The translations under genes and the position numbers were made by a program. A model generated the notes under the pieces. It saw only the letters and a program-made list of their open reading frames with translations, was not told the DNA's origin and searched no databases. Below, in pieces: positions 44,940 through 55,599 of a stretch of 64,000 nucleotides of DNA (positions are counted from its first letter, which is position 1; each line of letters begins with the position of its first letter). Origin of the DNA: Sclerodactyla briareus (lineage: Eukaryota; Echinodermata; Holothuroidea; Dendrochirotida; Sclerodactylidae); assembly GCA_026419785.1 (NCBI GenBank), contig JAODTK010005859.1, positions 62,001-126,000 on the forward strand, in the 5' to 3' direction.

Positions 44940-46425
44940 GAATGAGAGCAAAGTGCCCTAATGAGTCAAATCATCATCAAACTGTCATATACTCGTTTTA
45001 AAATTGCCTATCTTATTTTTCGTCTTTCTACTATCAGACAAGCCCACGGTGAAACACTATTCCAGACTGTTCTGCACTAGAAGTAGGGCATATGTTAGAT
45101 ACTAGAACGTTAAAGTCTGTTCGAGATGTCACTAACATCGAACCGCCGTCGAGTCTTCATGTTTCTCGAGTTGGGTCGTGCTATAGAGCAACACACCTAC
45201 TGCCCGGTGCTTCGTTTATCTGTATGATCTATGTGCCTCCGTAGTACGGCGCATTGCAAACTTGATCCAGTCTGGAGATGCCTTCCGAATTCGGAAAACC
45301 TGATGTCTTACAATTGAAATTTGAAATGAAAGAACTATTTCAAATACTAGATATGAGATTCAAGGTATCGAAACAGCTCTATATCATATTGTTAAAATTT
45401 ACCAAAAATATTGGTAATTTGCATTTGCCTCATTTTGAAAGAAAAGAATTGGTTGAGGTATTAATGAAACGTTAACGTTCGTTCGTAATTGACAGGGAAA
45501 TAATAAACTCAGTGGTATTCATATAAATATACAGTATTTTCGTGTACGACCAGTGTAATTCCTGTAGGAAGTTAACAGCCCCTGACAAAGGTAAACTAAA
45601 CTTCACGTTATCCAGTAATCGGTATTTTCTTCACTTTAGGTATTCCTCCATGACATCCTTTAGATCATTAACATGGGCACGGAGCGTGCCGTTCTGAGGT
45701 ATACGGGCATTCAATGACGTCATTGATATTGTGACTTCATGTACAACGGCAGACACCAAAGAATTTCGGTAACTCTTCGTAGGTGCGCTAGTGAGTGTCA
45801 CGTTTTTACTGTTCGACTTTTGGACGGGAGTAGAGAGTTGGCGTGTATTGTATGACGATCTAAAAAAGATTTCAAAAAGGGGAAAAACCATAAATATGAT
45901 TTTCTGGTACCATTCATTACGGACATTTAAAGACCTCAACTTTAGACTCAAGATATATTACCCGTACATCACTGCGCAATGTTTTGTGACGTCACGGGAA
46001 AGGCGGGGGTATGTGTGTCCGAACTTGACGTGAAACATAATTTTGAAACATAGTTACAAACGAATTATAACTTGTTTAATAGGTACTATGAAATAATATC
46101 ATTAAACTATTATTGTGAATACTACTACCGCCCTTTTTTGTTACGACGGTGTTAATTTACAGCATTACTGAGTGGAGTTTTTTTAGCGGCATTTGCATCG
46201 GCCATCCAGTTCAATGAAGAGAGAACCTGTGTAAACACTCAACAAGGTTACATACTTGATTTTTTTTTTTCAGTTTGGGTTTATATTACATATCCTCTGT
46301 TTATCTGAATTATTTCAAAGGGAATTTGTTGGATGACCATTGTACTCTGAGACGCTGTGAACTACATGCTGCTGATGCTGAGAATTTTTCTTAATCAACA
46401 TAACCTATCCAGCCTCCAATACTCA
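44940..46425. other. Probable intron; one unexplained open frame
   Basis: A minus-strand frame at 45631-45951 ends NSKNVTLTSAPTKSY...LNARIPQNGTLRAHV with a stop at 45631. It looks mildly coding but matches no module of this gene and has no clear splice sites. Confidence 0.3.
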
Positions 46426-46426
46426 C

Positions 46427-46724
46427 GCTACTGTTCAGAAAATTGTTGTTTTCCGAATTATGCTCGTAAATATATGAAAATGCGTCAGTATCGACGATTA
46501 TGGAAAAATTTCCATATATCCGAGCTGGGATCGTCACGGTCGTTAGACTGCTATAGCCACTACCAACGGGTAGAACGCCGTCATGAGGAACTCTCTTCAA
46601 AAGCCGGTCCTGGCGGTCAAGAACACCGTCCGTCGATAGGTATATCTGGTGTACCAGAAGAAATCTCCCGCAGTGACGCCAAGACCAAGGTTCTCAACTC
46701 TCCAGCGCACTTCGATGTCGAACC
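46427..46724 (-). CDS. Exon: CARDB module
   Basis: The acceptor CAATCGTTCCTCTAG lies before 46724 and a strong donor AGC/GTGAGTATT at 46426 (minus strand). The exon starts in phase 1 with GFDIEVRWRVENLGLGVTAG. After an indel it gives LSTDGVLDRQDRLLKRVP, HDGVLPVGSGYSSLTTVTI, PARIYGNFSIIVDTDA and YIYEHNSENNNFLNSSVSI. This is a complete CARDB module: the V-x-N-x-G strand, the Y-L-S-T-D-G turn, a P-x-G-S-G-Y hinge and the E-x-x-x-E-N-N-N close. One net frame change near 46.62 kb. Confidence 0.85.
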
Positions 46725-46809
46725 CTAGAGGAACGATTGAACCGAGAACAGACTAGTTAGTAAACATTAGACTACGTCGTACGGGATTACTCGACATCGA
46801 CGTTTCAAT

Positions 46810-46892
46810 CATGCAGATTGATTAGCACAGTTGTTTAGAACTGCCGCTTACCACTTACTGATTGTAGGTTCCGAATCGCCAGTCGGTAGACT
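46810..46892 (+). repeat. tRNA-like SINE head fragment
   Basis: TGATTAGCACAGTTGTTTAGAAC and GTAGGTTCCGAATCGCC resemble A and B boxes of the family 2 head. 46893-48160 shows no gene. Confidence 0.45.
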
Positions 46893-48162
46893 AAAAACTG
46901 AACGTTACCTGTTTACCTTCCGGCTTGGCGATCTGGCATGTTGCTTGACCACTGCAATAACTTATCATTAGGGAAAGCCACCAAAGCGATAGATCATCGC
47001 GCAGAGGTGACCGTGTGAAACGATTCGCAGCCTGACAATGGTTACAGTAACCTGTTGTACCCCTGCCGGATAATACCCGTAATAAAAAAAATACGATTCC
47101 GCTGGATAGAGACGAAACGTTAGTTTGGTAGATATCCAATATAACCGTTGTACACTCATTCAAATTACCAATAAATATATAACTAGAGCATTTTACCCTG
47201 CGTGGTCAGTTTACTCGAAGCAAAGGGTTCTCGCCGATTCCGCGCTCAATATAAATGCGTTATCTGGCATCATGGGCATGCGAATCTGCCACCCTGTAAA
47301 AGCTATAATTCTGAGATCCCTTCGTTTTTTCCATACGTCCTCGATAATAAAATCGTAAGATGTGCACCTTCCTTATTTGAGTTGGGATTAGATCGACGAT
47401 ATGCCCCGTGCGTGTGGTGTGGCCTGTTACTAACCAATAAAAATGAATGAACCTCAGAAAAACAGTGATGAATGGAAAACAGCAACCTCATATCTGTCAA
47501 CACCAAATTCATCACCACATGGTAGTTTCAGAATTGGAACAGTGATATAGATAGGCAACTATTACGTGTGAGAGAGAAATCCCAATTTTGGTATCTCTGT
47601 TTACACGTGCTTATCGAAATAGCGTAGAATCATTATCCAGTCCGCTATTCTTCTAGCAGTTTGATAAACTTCCTTCCCACATGTTTGGTATATACTTAGC
47701 TGCATAGACATGTTCTTACCAAATTTTATCATAGGGTGATCCCTCATGTCATATGCTGATTGGCAAAAACTAAGGAGCACTAACCTTGTCATTATTCGCA
47801 GATATTCATTTGTTCTAGAAAATTACCTTCTTTTTCAACCAAAATTTATTTGAACATACTAGGTAATGCTCGTTTTCATGTCATGCTAAACCGTCCCTCT
47901 AAAAAAAATCAAAAAATATGTATTTGTATTAATTCGTGGCTCCTTTACAGATAATGAATTTTATTTTATGAGGACTTTTGTGCTGAAATAACAATTGCAA
48001 CAAGAGGACAAGTCCGGAGTTGGAGATCTCATCGGCTGATGTGGAACTATTCATTCTTTTCTACGCAGCAAAATATCTGCAAGTTGCAAATAGGAGCAAT
48101 GGTATCAACTGATACGTATATGTATCTAAAAACAGAGTCCCCCCAACAAAATCATATTTCGG

Positions 48163-48512
48163 AGATCGGATTAGCTCAGTCGTTAGACTTCAGACCGTGT
48201 GATGCGTAAGATTGTGAGGTTCGAACCGCCCCAGACCGATCAGCTGTTCCGTGGTGTCCCTTTGGCAAGGCACTCCATCTCGGTCTCCTTGTCCTCTCTC
48301 CGTCTCCTCCCAGGTGCTACTTGGGGACCTGTGAGGAACTTGACAGGACAGTACAACCGGCGCGGTGTTAGCCCATGCCACATACTCTCCGGGATTTTCG
48401 AAGTGCGTACTGGTTCCTATGACCAGGGTATATATTTGAATCGCTTTGGCACTTCGGTGGAAAGCGCGCTATATAAGCCGCACTAGAAGATTGATTATTA
48501 TTATTATTCATA
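48163..48512 (+). repeat. tRNA-derived SINE, family 2, near full length
   Basis: The head is GAGATCGGATTAGCTCAGTCGTTAGAC with B box GAGGTTCGAACCGCC. The body runs through CCCTTTGGCAAGGCACTCCATC and GGTGCTACTTGGGGACCTGTGAG to the tail GAAAGCGCGCTATATAAGCCG and (ATT)n. The GCGCTATATAAG...ATTATTATT ending is common to tRNA SINEs of many marine invertebrates. No functional tRNA is implied. Confidence 0.8.
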
Positions 48513-49385
48513 GAAATTTCAGGATTTTTTTTTCATAATGTGGGAAGCCTTTGTTTGATACTTTGTCCTTGTCAGGCGGTTTGCACTATGCAGTAACTTC
48601 AATCTCTAAACATATTAAAGGATGAATCGGTCAAAAATTCCCAAATTTGTCCCAAAAAAGTTTCGTTCGCCTCCAGAATCCACATTTCTAATCACATCAT
48701 ACTTGACTTGGCAATAAATGATAAAAACACTACATGCATGTTTTTAAAGTGTGTGTCGGGTTTCGGTGTTGATGTCGGGTTCGGTGTTAGTGTCGACCAT
48801 GCTGATGTCGGTTGTCAGACTTTTTATTTCCCATTCGGTGGCGGGGTTGGTATCGAGGGCCTCTGGTGTCAGATTTGCTGGTGTCGGACGCAACATTGTA
48901 CATTGCACAAGCATCTAGCATTGCGACCGAGGCCGGGCAAATAGGTCTCGATCCAGCTCGAGACCGTAGACCTGTCCCCAGATCGATGGGAGAAGCCGGT
49001 TTAGAGTTCCAGTTGGGCGTCAGACCAAAGCTCCACAAGAGCAATGGATGCTCGGGTATTTTGGGAAAAACGATAACAGTTATCGGTAGGTGTAATGATG
49101 CAAATAAGGAACACATACTAACAAACCAGTGTTTTGGTCTTCCCTACCTGTTTCAAGTGATTGGGGAGTGGTTATTAACCGTCTCACAAAGTGTCAGGTA
49201 ACATTAGACCAGCCACCTCATGAAATAGAACATTTTAGTCAACAATGTTTTATCACTTTACCTAAATGTCGCGGCAGGTACCATTCACTACTCTGGTTTA
49301 CGATAAGATCAGGAGGAGGGGTTAACCCGGCATCATAGTGTCCTGTCTGCCCGCATAGATTGTTTTGAAACGATAAATCCTCACT
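48513..49385. other. No recognisable gene
   Basis: A plus frame at 48812-49201 (129 codons) is open but unrecognised. GT-rich phrases with GTGTCGG occur at 48750-48890. Confidence 0.35.
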
Positions 49386-49389
49386 CGTC

Positions 49390-50445
49390 TAAATCTGTCC
49401 GACCTCGACGAATACGTGGTAAGTGCCAACCAAATCCTCTGGTATCGTCCACGATGCTGTAACCGATAGCGTCCCCTTGATCAACGAATCTGGATACCTC
49501 TCGGATTCCATCTGCAGCAGGTTCAGAGGCCCTCAGGAGATATTGAAAAAGACAGCGTCAAACCACGTCGTTCGTGATATGCCCATCTGCCCCGATTTCT
49601 GCACCTCCCACTCGTCTCGACCGGCTGACAGAGACGCGAAGTCTGGTAGATCCACAATCGTTCACGGTTAGGTCTGAAGCTCGTGAAACGAACCCCCAGA
49701 GTTGAGGCTCGGTATTATCGGAATATCCGTTTTTGCGTCGCTACGACGTAGTTCTATTGCCAAAGCCATCGTGTACCGGTGGATATGGGGTGGACGGCGT
49801 GTATAGTCCTCCTGGTGGTCTCGGAAATCGGCTCTGCTTGTCTGATCTCTCCGAATGGCCAGATGAACACTCGGTGATCCGTAGCATCTGGTAACTAGGC
49901 CAGCTCCACTACGCTCTTAATGCCACGTTGGGACCTCGCCATTTGCAGGGCTTCCCAGGAAGAACAGCTCCAGGACCTGTATTCTTGCTAATCGCTATCA
50001 ATGTTGCCGCAGGTCCATCCTGGACAGTCCAGATCCTTTGAACTCTTGTCCACAACGTTTCACATTGACGTACAGATCATAGACGTTAGTGGAAGTGGAC
50101 GGTTACAATGGTGAACCACAAATGGACCATCGCTGTGATTCTAACTCGGCCTCGATATCATCAGTACAAGCCAATAAACTCTGAAGGTGGAATTTTAATC
50201 TGGTGGACCCATCAAGTTATCTATTAATCATTCCTGCCTGGCTTTTGCCGTGTTACCTGCGTTGTCCGAATCAGTCCATATCCTGGAGAAATTACCGGTC
50301 AGGTAGCGATTCGTCCATGTAACTCACGTTCACTGTGAGATCCTGATTATCTGTAACGATAGGACTCCCTGTGATGTCGGATCGAAGGGCATGCCGCAGG
50401 TTATCAATACGGTTGTAGATTAGCAATAGAAGGGGGGTTCGGTAT
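49390..50445 (-). CDS. Exon(s): HYR-like modules leading into a CARDB module
   Basis: A very strong acceptor (CTTTCATTTTTTTTCAG) precedes 50445 (minus strand). The exon starts in phase 1 with D-T-E-P-P. Through many indels it gives SDITGSPIVTDNQDLTVNVS, GNFSRIWTDSDNAGNTAKA, VYDLYVNVKR, RIWTVQDGPAATLIAI, YTMALAIELRRSDAKTD, IPIIPSLNSGGSFHE, TIVDLPDFASLSAG, ISRTTWFDAVFFNIS, and KGTLSVTASWTIPEDLVGTY with HVFVEVGQI. The T-G-S-P-x-V-T-D-N...F-x-R-x-W-T-x-x-D-x-A-G-N-T-A pattern is that of HYR-like modules found in bacterial and animal surface proteins; the last part is CARDB-like (T-W-F-D-A-V, S-W-T-I-P-x-x-x-x-G-T-Y). The indel density here is the highest in the gene, and internal introns cannot be excluded. 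Confidence 0.6.
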
Positions 50446-50765
50446 CTGAAAAAAAATGAAAGTTAAAAATCGGAAAAAAGTTAAATATGGTAGGACACTA
50501 CCTAAAAACCAAGATGGAGACGGTTTACGATACCCACAGTACCCGTTGTAATACCTTGGCTAATATATGGTCGGTCCATAAAATATCCAATTCTCCTTCA
50601 AATCTATGACCAAAGATCTAGCTAAACTAATCTTTTGTTATTCAGAAATCGTTCCAGTGACGGATACGCTTTGCTGCTGGTTCAACCGGCCAATCGCATA
50701 ACGTTATTCTAATAAGTATAGACATTTTTTGTCTGCTAGGCGCTATTGATACGACATGCACTCAC

Positions 50766-51049
50766 CTACAACCCAAGTGAAGTTTGTCGCCCTCGCTGTG
50801 TTCCGACGTTGTCCTGGGCAATCACACAGAAAAAAGGGAAAAACGGTACTCCACACCATTCATCAGGCCTTGAATGGAATAGGGCGAGGAGACACGGGGC
50901 AACCAAGGCTCTTGGTCGGTTGAACTATATCCACAGAAGAAAGAAAACTGACACAGTCACTGAATATTGCAGCGAAGGAGGACTTGTCGCCGACATGTTG
51001 GACACTTCGTTTGGTCCACGGAGAATATCCACAACTGGAGGCGTTAGGT
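50766..51049 (-). CDS. Exon: Ig-like module opening D-L-T-P-P-V
   Basis: The acceptor GATGTGTCTTCACAG lies before 51049 and the donor GTTGTAG/GTGAGTGC at 50765 (minus strand). The phase-1 start reads D-L-T-P-P-V-V-D-I, then LRGPNEVSNMSATSPPSLQ, YSVTVSVFFLL, and after indels FFCVIAQDNVGTQRG. A T-P-P-V opening and an A-x-D-N-V-G close are the two ends of a common Ig-like repeat in bacterial and metazoan surface proteins, and they match the ends of the exon at 53994. The 189-codon open frame on the plus strand over this region is the shadow of this exon and was rejected. Confidence 0.6.
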
Positions 51050-51319
51050 CTGTGAAGACACATCAATCGTCATTAGTGTGCCACCTGGTCGAGCGATCAT
51101 CGTTGCTTTATTCGTCCCCACACGAACAACCAAAGAGAAAGCAAGGTGTCGGTGTAGACAATGTGCGGAAGACACACACGCGCGCAGAGGTGACCACTAT
51201 GTCTTTTGATTTTTCTCGAAATTTATTCAAATTTCATCAAACCTTTTTAGAGACAAAAAGACATTCAAAGCTCATGCCCCCCCGAGATAATCTACTGCTG
51301 GGAAATTCGATTTGATTTT

Positions 51320-51800
51320 TACAGGTTCAAAAAGCCAATTGAGGCTCATCTAGGAACCCTGGCCGTATTGATCGCAGATGAGCAACTGTCGGTATCTCTG
51401 CCTTCATCTCGTCGCTTGGGTGCTCAGGTATGGATCTCGAAGCGGGAGTGTGACCAATCCCAACCTGCTCCCGTGCCATCTTTATCTGTCCCCTAACCGA
51501 AAGAACATCAGTGATCTCCCTGACCCGACCACTTTCTGGAACCTGGAAGTTCGAGTTCAACATAACTGCTCACGGCCGCAGACCGATACTATTGAAAATC
51601 TTGTACAAACCACAGTAAACCTTCCTCCCCCCCCCCAAAAAAAATCCCCTGCTTGACAGCGGAACCATGGGAGTGAAGACGGAGACCTCGCCCATCACAA
51701 CTGCAAGTACAGCCACCGTCTGGTGATCACTGGATTTCGAACTCGGAATATTTGCTTGCAAAGTGTCACGGATACCACACTACCATTCTTCCGCTTCTAG
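51320..51800 (-). other. Open, GC-richer stretch of unknown status
   Basis: Minus-strand frames 51327-51563 (GREITDVLSVR-like, REQVGIGHTPASRSIPE) and 51570-51761 (SSDHQTVAVLAVVMGEVSV) are open and look mildly coding, but I recognise no module and no clear splice sites. A poly(G)/poly(A) junction near 51630 is error-prone. 51800-52840 shows no gene. Confidence 0.3.
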
Positions 51801-52844
51801 TCTGCTCTGATGATAGTGGAAGTACAATTGATATTCTGTGAATACCATTAGCAAGCTATTGGATTCTGGTAGCATTGACACCAGTATTTCTTTCATCTCA
51901 GACAATTCCATTGCTAAGATGGTTTATTTTTATTTCCATAGGACTGCAATTTATATTGACAAATACCTTGTGGGCTTCCTTAGTTTTGGGTATATGGTGG
52001 TCATATTAAACTATATTCAGGTGGTCACAAGTTATATGACAGATATTGTGAGAATAAAAATAATATAGAAAATAACACTGAGTCCATTACCATCTGGTAA
52101 TGGATCAGTCGTACACGAATGGGTGAGGCTTATACTACCTGCACTGGATGCTATTTTTTTAGGAAGGTCACATTTTCTCAAATCCTGCACCTAATTATGA
52201 TATGATGAAACGTACAAATTGCAATCATTTAATGACCCGCAAGTGGGCCATAGCTTTTTTCATGAACTTCTTACAACCACAGACAGGCAGAATCTGGCCA
52301 AACTTCGGAAACCTGTTAAAATTACCAAATTATATCACAATGAATTATTTTTTAATAACAGACTCTACTGTTACATTGATCAGGACTGATGGTAGACAAC
52401 ATCCACCGAGTTTTGTGAGAATTCAGGCAACCTTAAAAGGCTTCTGTCACGGATCGATATCTGCACGAAATCTATGGCAATGATCGATCCGCTTAAGTTT
52501 TTGTTCAGCGTACTAAGTAATGATGACTATATTCCAATTGGCCCACAAACTTATACTGAAATATTTCGTGCTTGTTCTATCAAATAATGGGGGAAGAAAG
52601 AAGAATCCATAATTTATTTTATTAAAATTGTTTTACAAAATCTGTAGGGCACCTATAACAACTCGATAAAATACCGGAAGGTTTGTTTTTCACTTAGAAT
52701 GATGGGCTTAACGTTCTGCACAGAATTGCAGCGCTACAGATAGCGATGTTGACCATGGCGGGCCTTTATGGCACCAAAATACAAAAAATAGCGAAACGTC
52801 GAAAATGAAACCAGTCCGTGTATCGTCACATTCACCAATGTACA

Positions 52845-53992
52845 ACCAGAGACATGCTGAGCACGATGCATGCTCTAGCTTATCTACGGACAAGGGAACC
52901 AGCTGAGCAGATGCATTGTTGTAGCAAACCTAGAAACTAGGGACTGACTGAGCACCGTTGCTGCTCTAGCTATTACGAACGAGGGGAGCAGATGAGCACG
53001 ATGCATGGTTGTAGCAAATCTACGAAAATAGGGAGACCTGTGTTGCACGATTGCATGCCTGCTTATTACGAACGAGGGGAAGCAGCTGAGCATGATGCAT
53101 GCTGTAGCAAACCTATGAAACTAGAGACCGCTGAGCACGAGCATGATTGTCCGCTTATATACGAAACAAGGGAGCAGCTGAGCACGAGCACGGTGTAGCA
53201 AATCTACGAACTAGGAGACCTGCTGTGCACGATGCATGCTCTAGCTTTCTCGAACGAGGGCTCAGCTAGCTGCATGCACGGATGTGTAGCAAACTGAACT
53301 AGAGACCTGCTTAGCACTCTGCCTCTCCCAGCTTAATACGACAAGGGGACAGCCGGGAGCACGATGTATGATGCTCTATCTACTACGAACAAGGGGAGGC
53401 AGCTTGCCATGCATGCTCTAGCTTATCGACGTCCAGGGGAGCAGCTGAGCATGATGCATGCTGTAGCAAACCCTAAAGAACTAGGAGACAGGATGCGCAC
53501 AAGCCTGCTCTAGCTTATCTACGAACAAGGGAGCAGCTGAGCATGGTGTGGTGCATGGTGTAGCAAACCTATGAACTAGGAGACATGCTGAGCACAATGC
53601 ATGCTCTGATTATCTACGAAAAGGGGAGCAGCTGAGCATAATGCATTGTGTACAACCTATGAACTAGGAGACCTGCTGAGCACGATGCATGCTACAGGCT
53701 TCTATACGAACAAGGCGAGCAGATTGTGCATGATGCATGCTCTCGCTATCTCGAAAGAGGGAAGCAGCTTGCACAATGCATACCAGATTATCGACGAACA
53801 AGGGGAGCAACTGAGCATGATGCATGGTGTAAGCAAACTATGAAACTAGGGAAATCCTGTGGAGCACGATGCATTGCTTAGCTGTATACAAAAAGAGGAG
53901 CACGAGCATGATGAATACGCATACGGAGCTCACGAACCAAGAGACCGGGTTGAGCACGATGTTACTGTTAGCTTACCTACGAACCAGGAAAA
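52845..53992 (+). repeat. Minisatellite, dimeric unit of about 90-94 bp
   Basis: Two alternating half-units share GCTGAGCA(C/T)GATGCATG. One continues CTCTAGCTTATCTACGAAC and AAGGGGAGCA; the other continues GTGTAGCAAACCTATGAAAC and TAGGAGACCT. GCAGCTGAGCA recurs about every 90 bases (near 53083, 53173, 53441 and 53534). About a dozen diverged dimers are present. The array stops within a few bases of the splice donor of the exon at 53994. The palindrome ATGCAT and the E-box CAGCTG recur in each unit. Confidence 0.9.
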
Positions 53993-53993
53993 C

Positions 53994-54225
53994 CTGCCGA
54001 GTGATGCGACGTTTCCCGCGATTATCTGTAGCCGTCACATACAGCGTGTAGTACCCGTCAGTGGAGCAGTGTACCCTCCAGGAATCCCAACATTGAAACC
54101 ATGATAATCCGTGGTGAGATAAGGTACATGTCGCTCGCTGGCTCGTCTGGATTCCAGATAGGGTGATATGTCGTTGGTCTGCGTGGTACGTCGTTTGAAA
54201 ATCAAAAACTGGAGGTGTAACGTCA
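53994..54225 (-). CDS. Exon: Ig-like module opening D-V-T-P-P-V
   Basis: The acceptor ATGTTTTCTCACTAG lies before 54225 (minus strand) and a possible donor GGCAG/GTTTTC at 53993. The frame gives D-V-T-P-P-V-F-D-F-Q-T, a middle part that reads best as YHGFNVGIPGGYTAPLT in the next frame, and then GYYTLYVTATDNRGN. The start and the A-T-D-N-x-G-N close parallel the exon at 50766, so the gene seems to use one exon per module here. The middle must contain compensating indels. The donor is weaker than others in this gene and lies against the minisatellite, so the repeat may have altered it. Confidence 0.6.
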
Positions 54226-54696
54226 CTAGTGAGAAAACATACTTGAATATTAGGCCTCCGCTCAAGCAAAGGAAGTGCGTACAGTGAATTATCTCAAGTA
54301 TGTGCACAAGCGTTGCGCGAATTAAAGTTCAAAACTCATTGCCCGCGTTGGTAGGTATTATATAAATATCAGTGGATGTCTTTCTCAACGAAACCTGGGT
54401 ATAAACATTCACGAGCGCGAACAGGCGATTCTCCCAAATGAATGTCCTATAATTCAAATAGAGAAAAAATGTTCTGTTGAGTAATTAGGATAGGATGGCC
54501 ACCCGAGACAATCCTCCAGTGACAATGCTCGCCCAAAACATTCTTTTAAGGCGGTATTTGTAGAGTTTCCATCCCCTGACAGCCCAGGTCACCTGTTTCA
54601 GCTAAGCGCAAAAGCGTGCGAGATTGCCCATATTTACAGCCGACAATGACAATGCGCGTTTTAACTATACAAAAAGGAATCTATGTAGTCGACCTT

Positions 54697-54838
54697 GTAT
54701 GTGTGTGTGGGTGTGTATGTGTGTGTGTGTGTGTGGGTGGTGGTCGTGCGCGTGTGTGTGAGTGTGTGTTGTGTGTGTGGGTGGGTTTGTGTGGGTAATG
54801 GGTGGTTGTGTGTGTGTGTGTGGTTTCTGTGTGTTGTT
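54697..54838 (+). repeat. (GT)n microsatellite
   Basis: Interrupted GT tract. The Cys/Val frames through it are artefacts. 54230-54690 holds no gene. Confidence 0.95.
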
Positions 54839-54849
54839 TCACGTCGTGC

Positions 54850-55290
54850 TGCTGGGTCTGGTCAATCAAGATGAAATTATTGTTCATTTTTCTTATGGAG
54901 AAGTACTGGGGCCCCATTTTGTTTTCGGAGTGTTATTTTGTTTGGTTGGGGGGGGGAAATGTGAATTTGCTAAGAAAATTCGATGTTTTAGATCATTTTT
55001 AGTTTGTCGAATGATAACTCAACTCCACCTGGATGTATGGTGCTCATACGTGGTATGTGTTTTTCCCCCCCGTGTGAGTACAGAGCTCTTGGTTTTGAGG
55101 GTCAGTCAGAATCGGCTGCGGTCACGGAGGTCAAGTTGGAACAAACCTTGTGAACTCGAAAAGTCCAGAATGATTTGTCCGATCAGTAGAAGAGTGCAGG
55201 AACCCCAGTGTTCCGTTTTTAAGAATAATCTTATTTTTGTACAGATTCAGGGATTGTTGAGATGACACTGAGAGTAACCTCTGAAATCGT
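54850..55290 (-). repeat. TGACCT dispersed repeat, minus orientation
   Basis: On the minus strand the family order (CTCCATAAGAAAA, CACATTTCC, TACTCACACG, TTCCAACTTGACCTCCGTGACC) can be followed. The adjacent GT microsatellite occupies the same place as the CA tract in other copies. Confidence 0.55.
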
Positions 55291-55481
55291 AATAGTATAT
55301 TACTCAAAACCAAATGAATACCCTACACAACGGCCAACATATGTCTTATGATTTGCCATTATATTATTCATGATACTTGATCAATATTGAGCAGCCCTAG
55401 TTGTTAACAGTACCACGAATTGTCATCAGATGACTTTCTACCGCTTGTTAACCTGTTAAAGCAGGGGGTTATATGTTGCGT

Positions 55482-55585
55482 GTGTAAGTGTGTGTGTGTG
55501 TGTGTGTCTGTGTGTGTGTGTGTATGTGTTGTGTGTTGTGTTGTCTGGGTCTGGTTGGTTTGTGTGTGTGTGTGTGTGGCGTGCC
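55482..55585 (+). repeat. (GT)n microsatellite
   Basis: Second GT tract, again next to the TGACCT repeat. Confidence 0.95.
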
Positions 55586-55599
55586 CGCGGGCCACCCCC

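Noticed and set aside
50746..51315. 189-codon open frame on the plus strand, the longest plus-strand frame
   Set aside because: It is antisense to a minus-strand exon with acceptor and donor and a D-L-T-P-P-V module start. Its own translation has no family resemblance and is rich in Arg, His and Ser.
52845..53992. CRISPR array
   Set aside because: The repeats are contiguous dimers without unique spacers, in a eukaryotic context.
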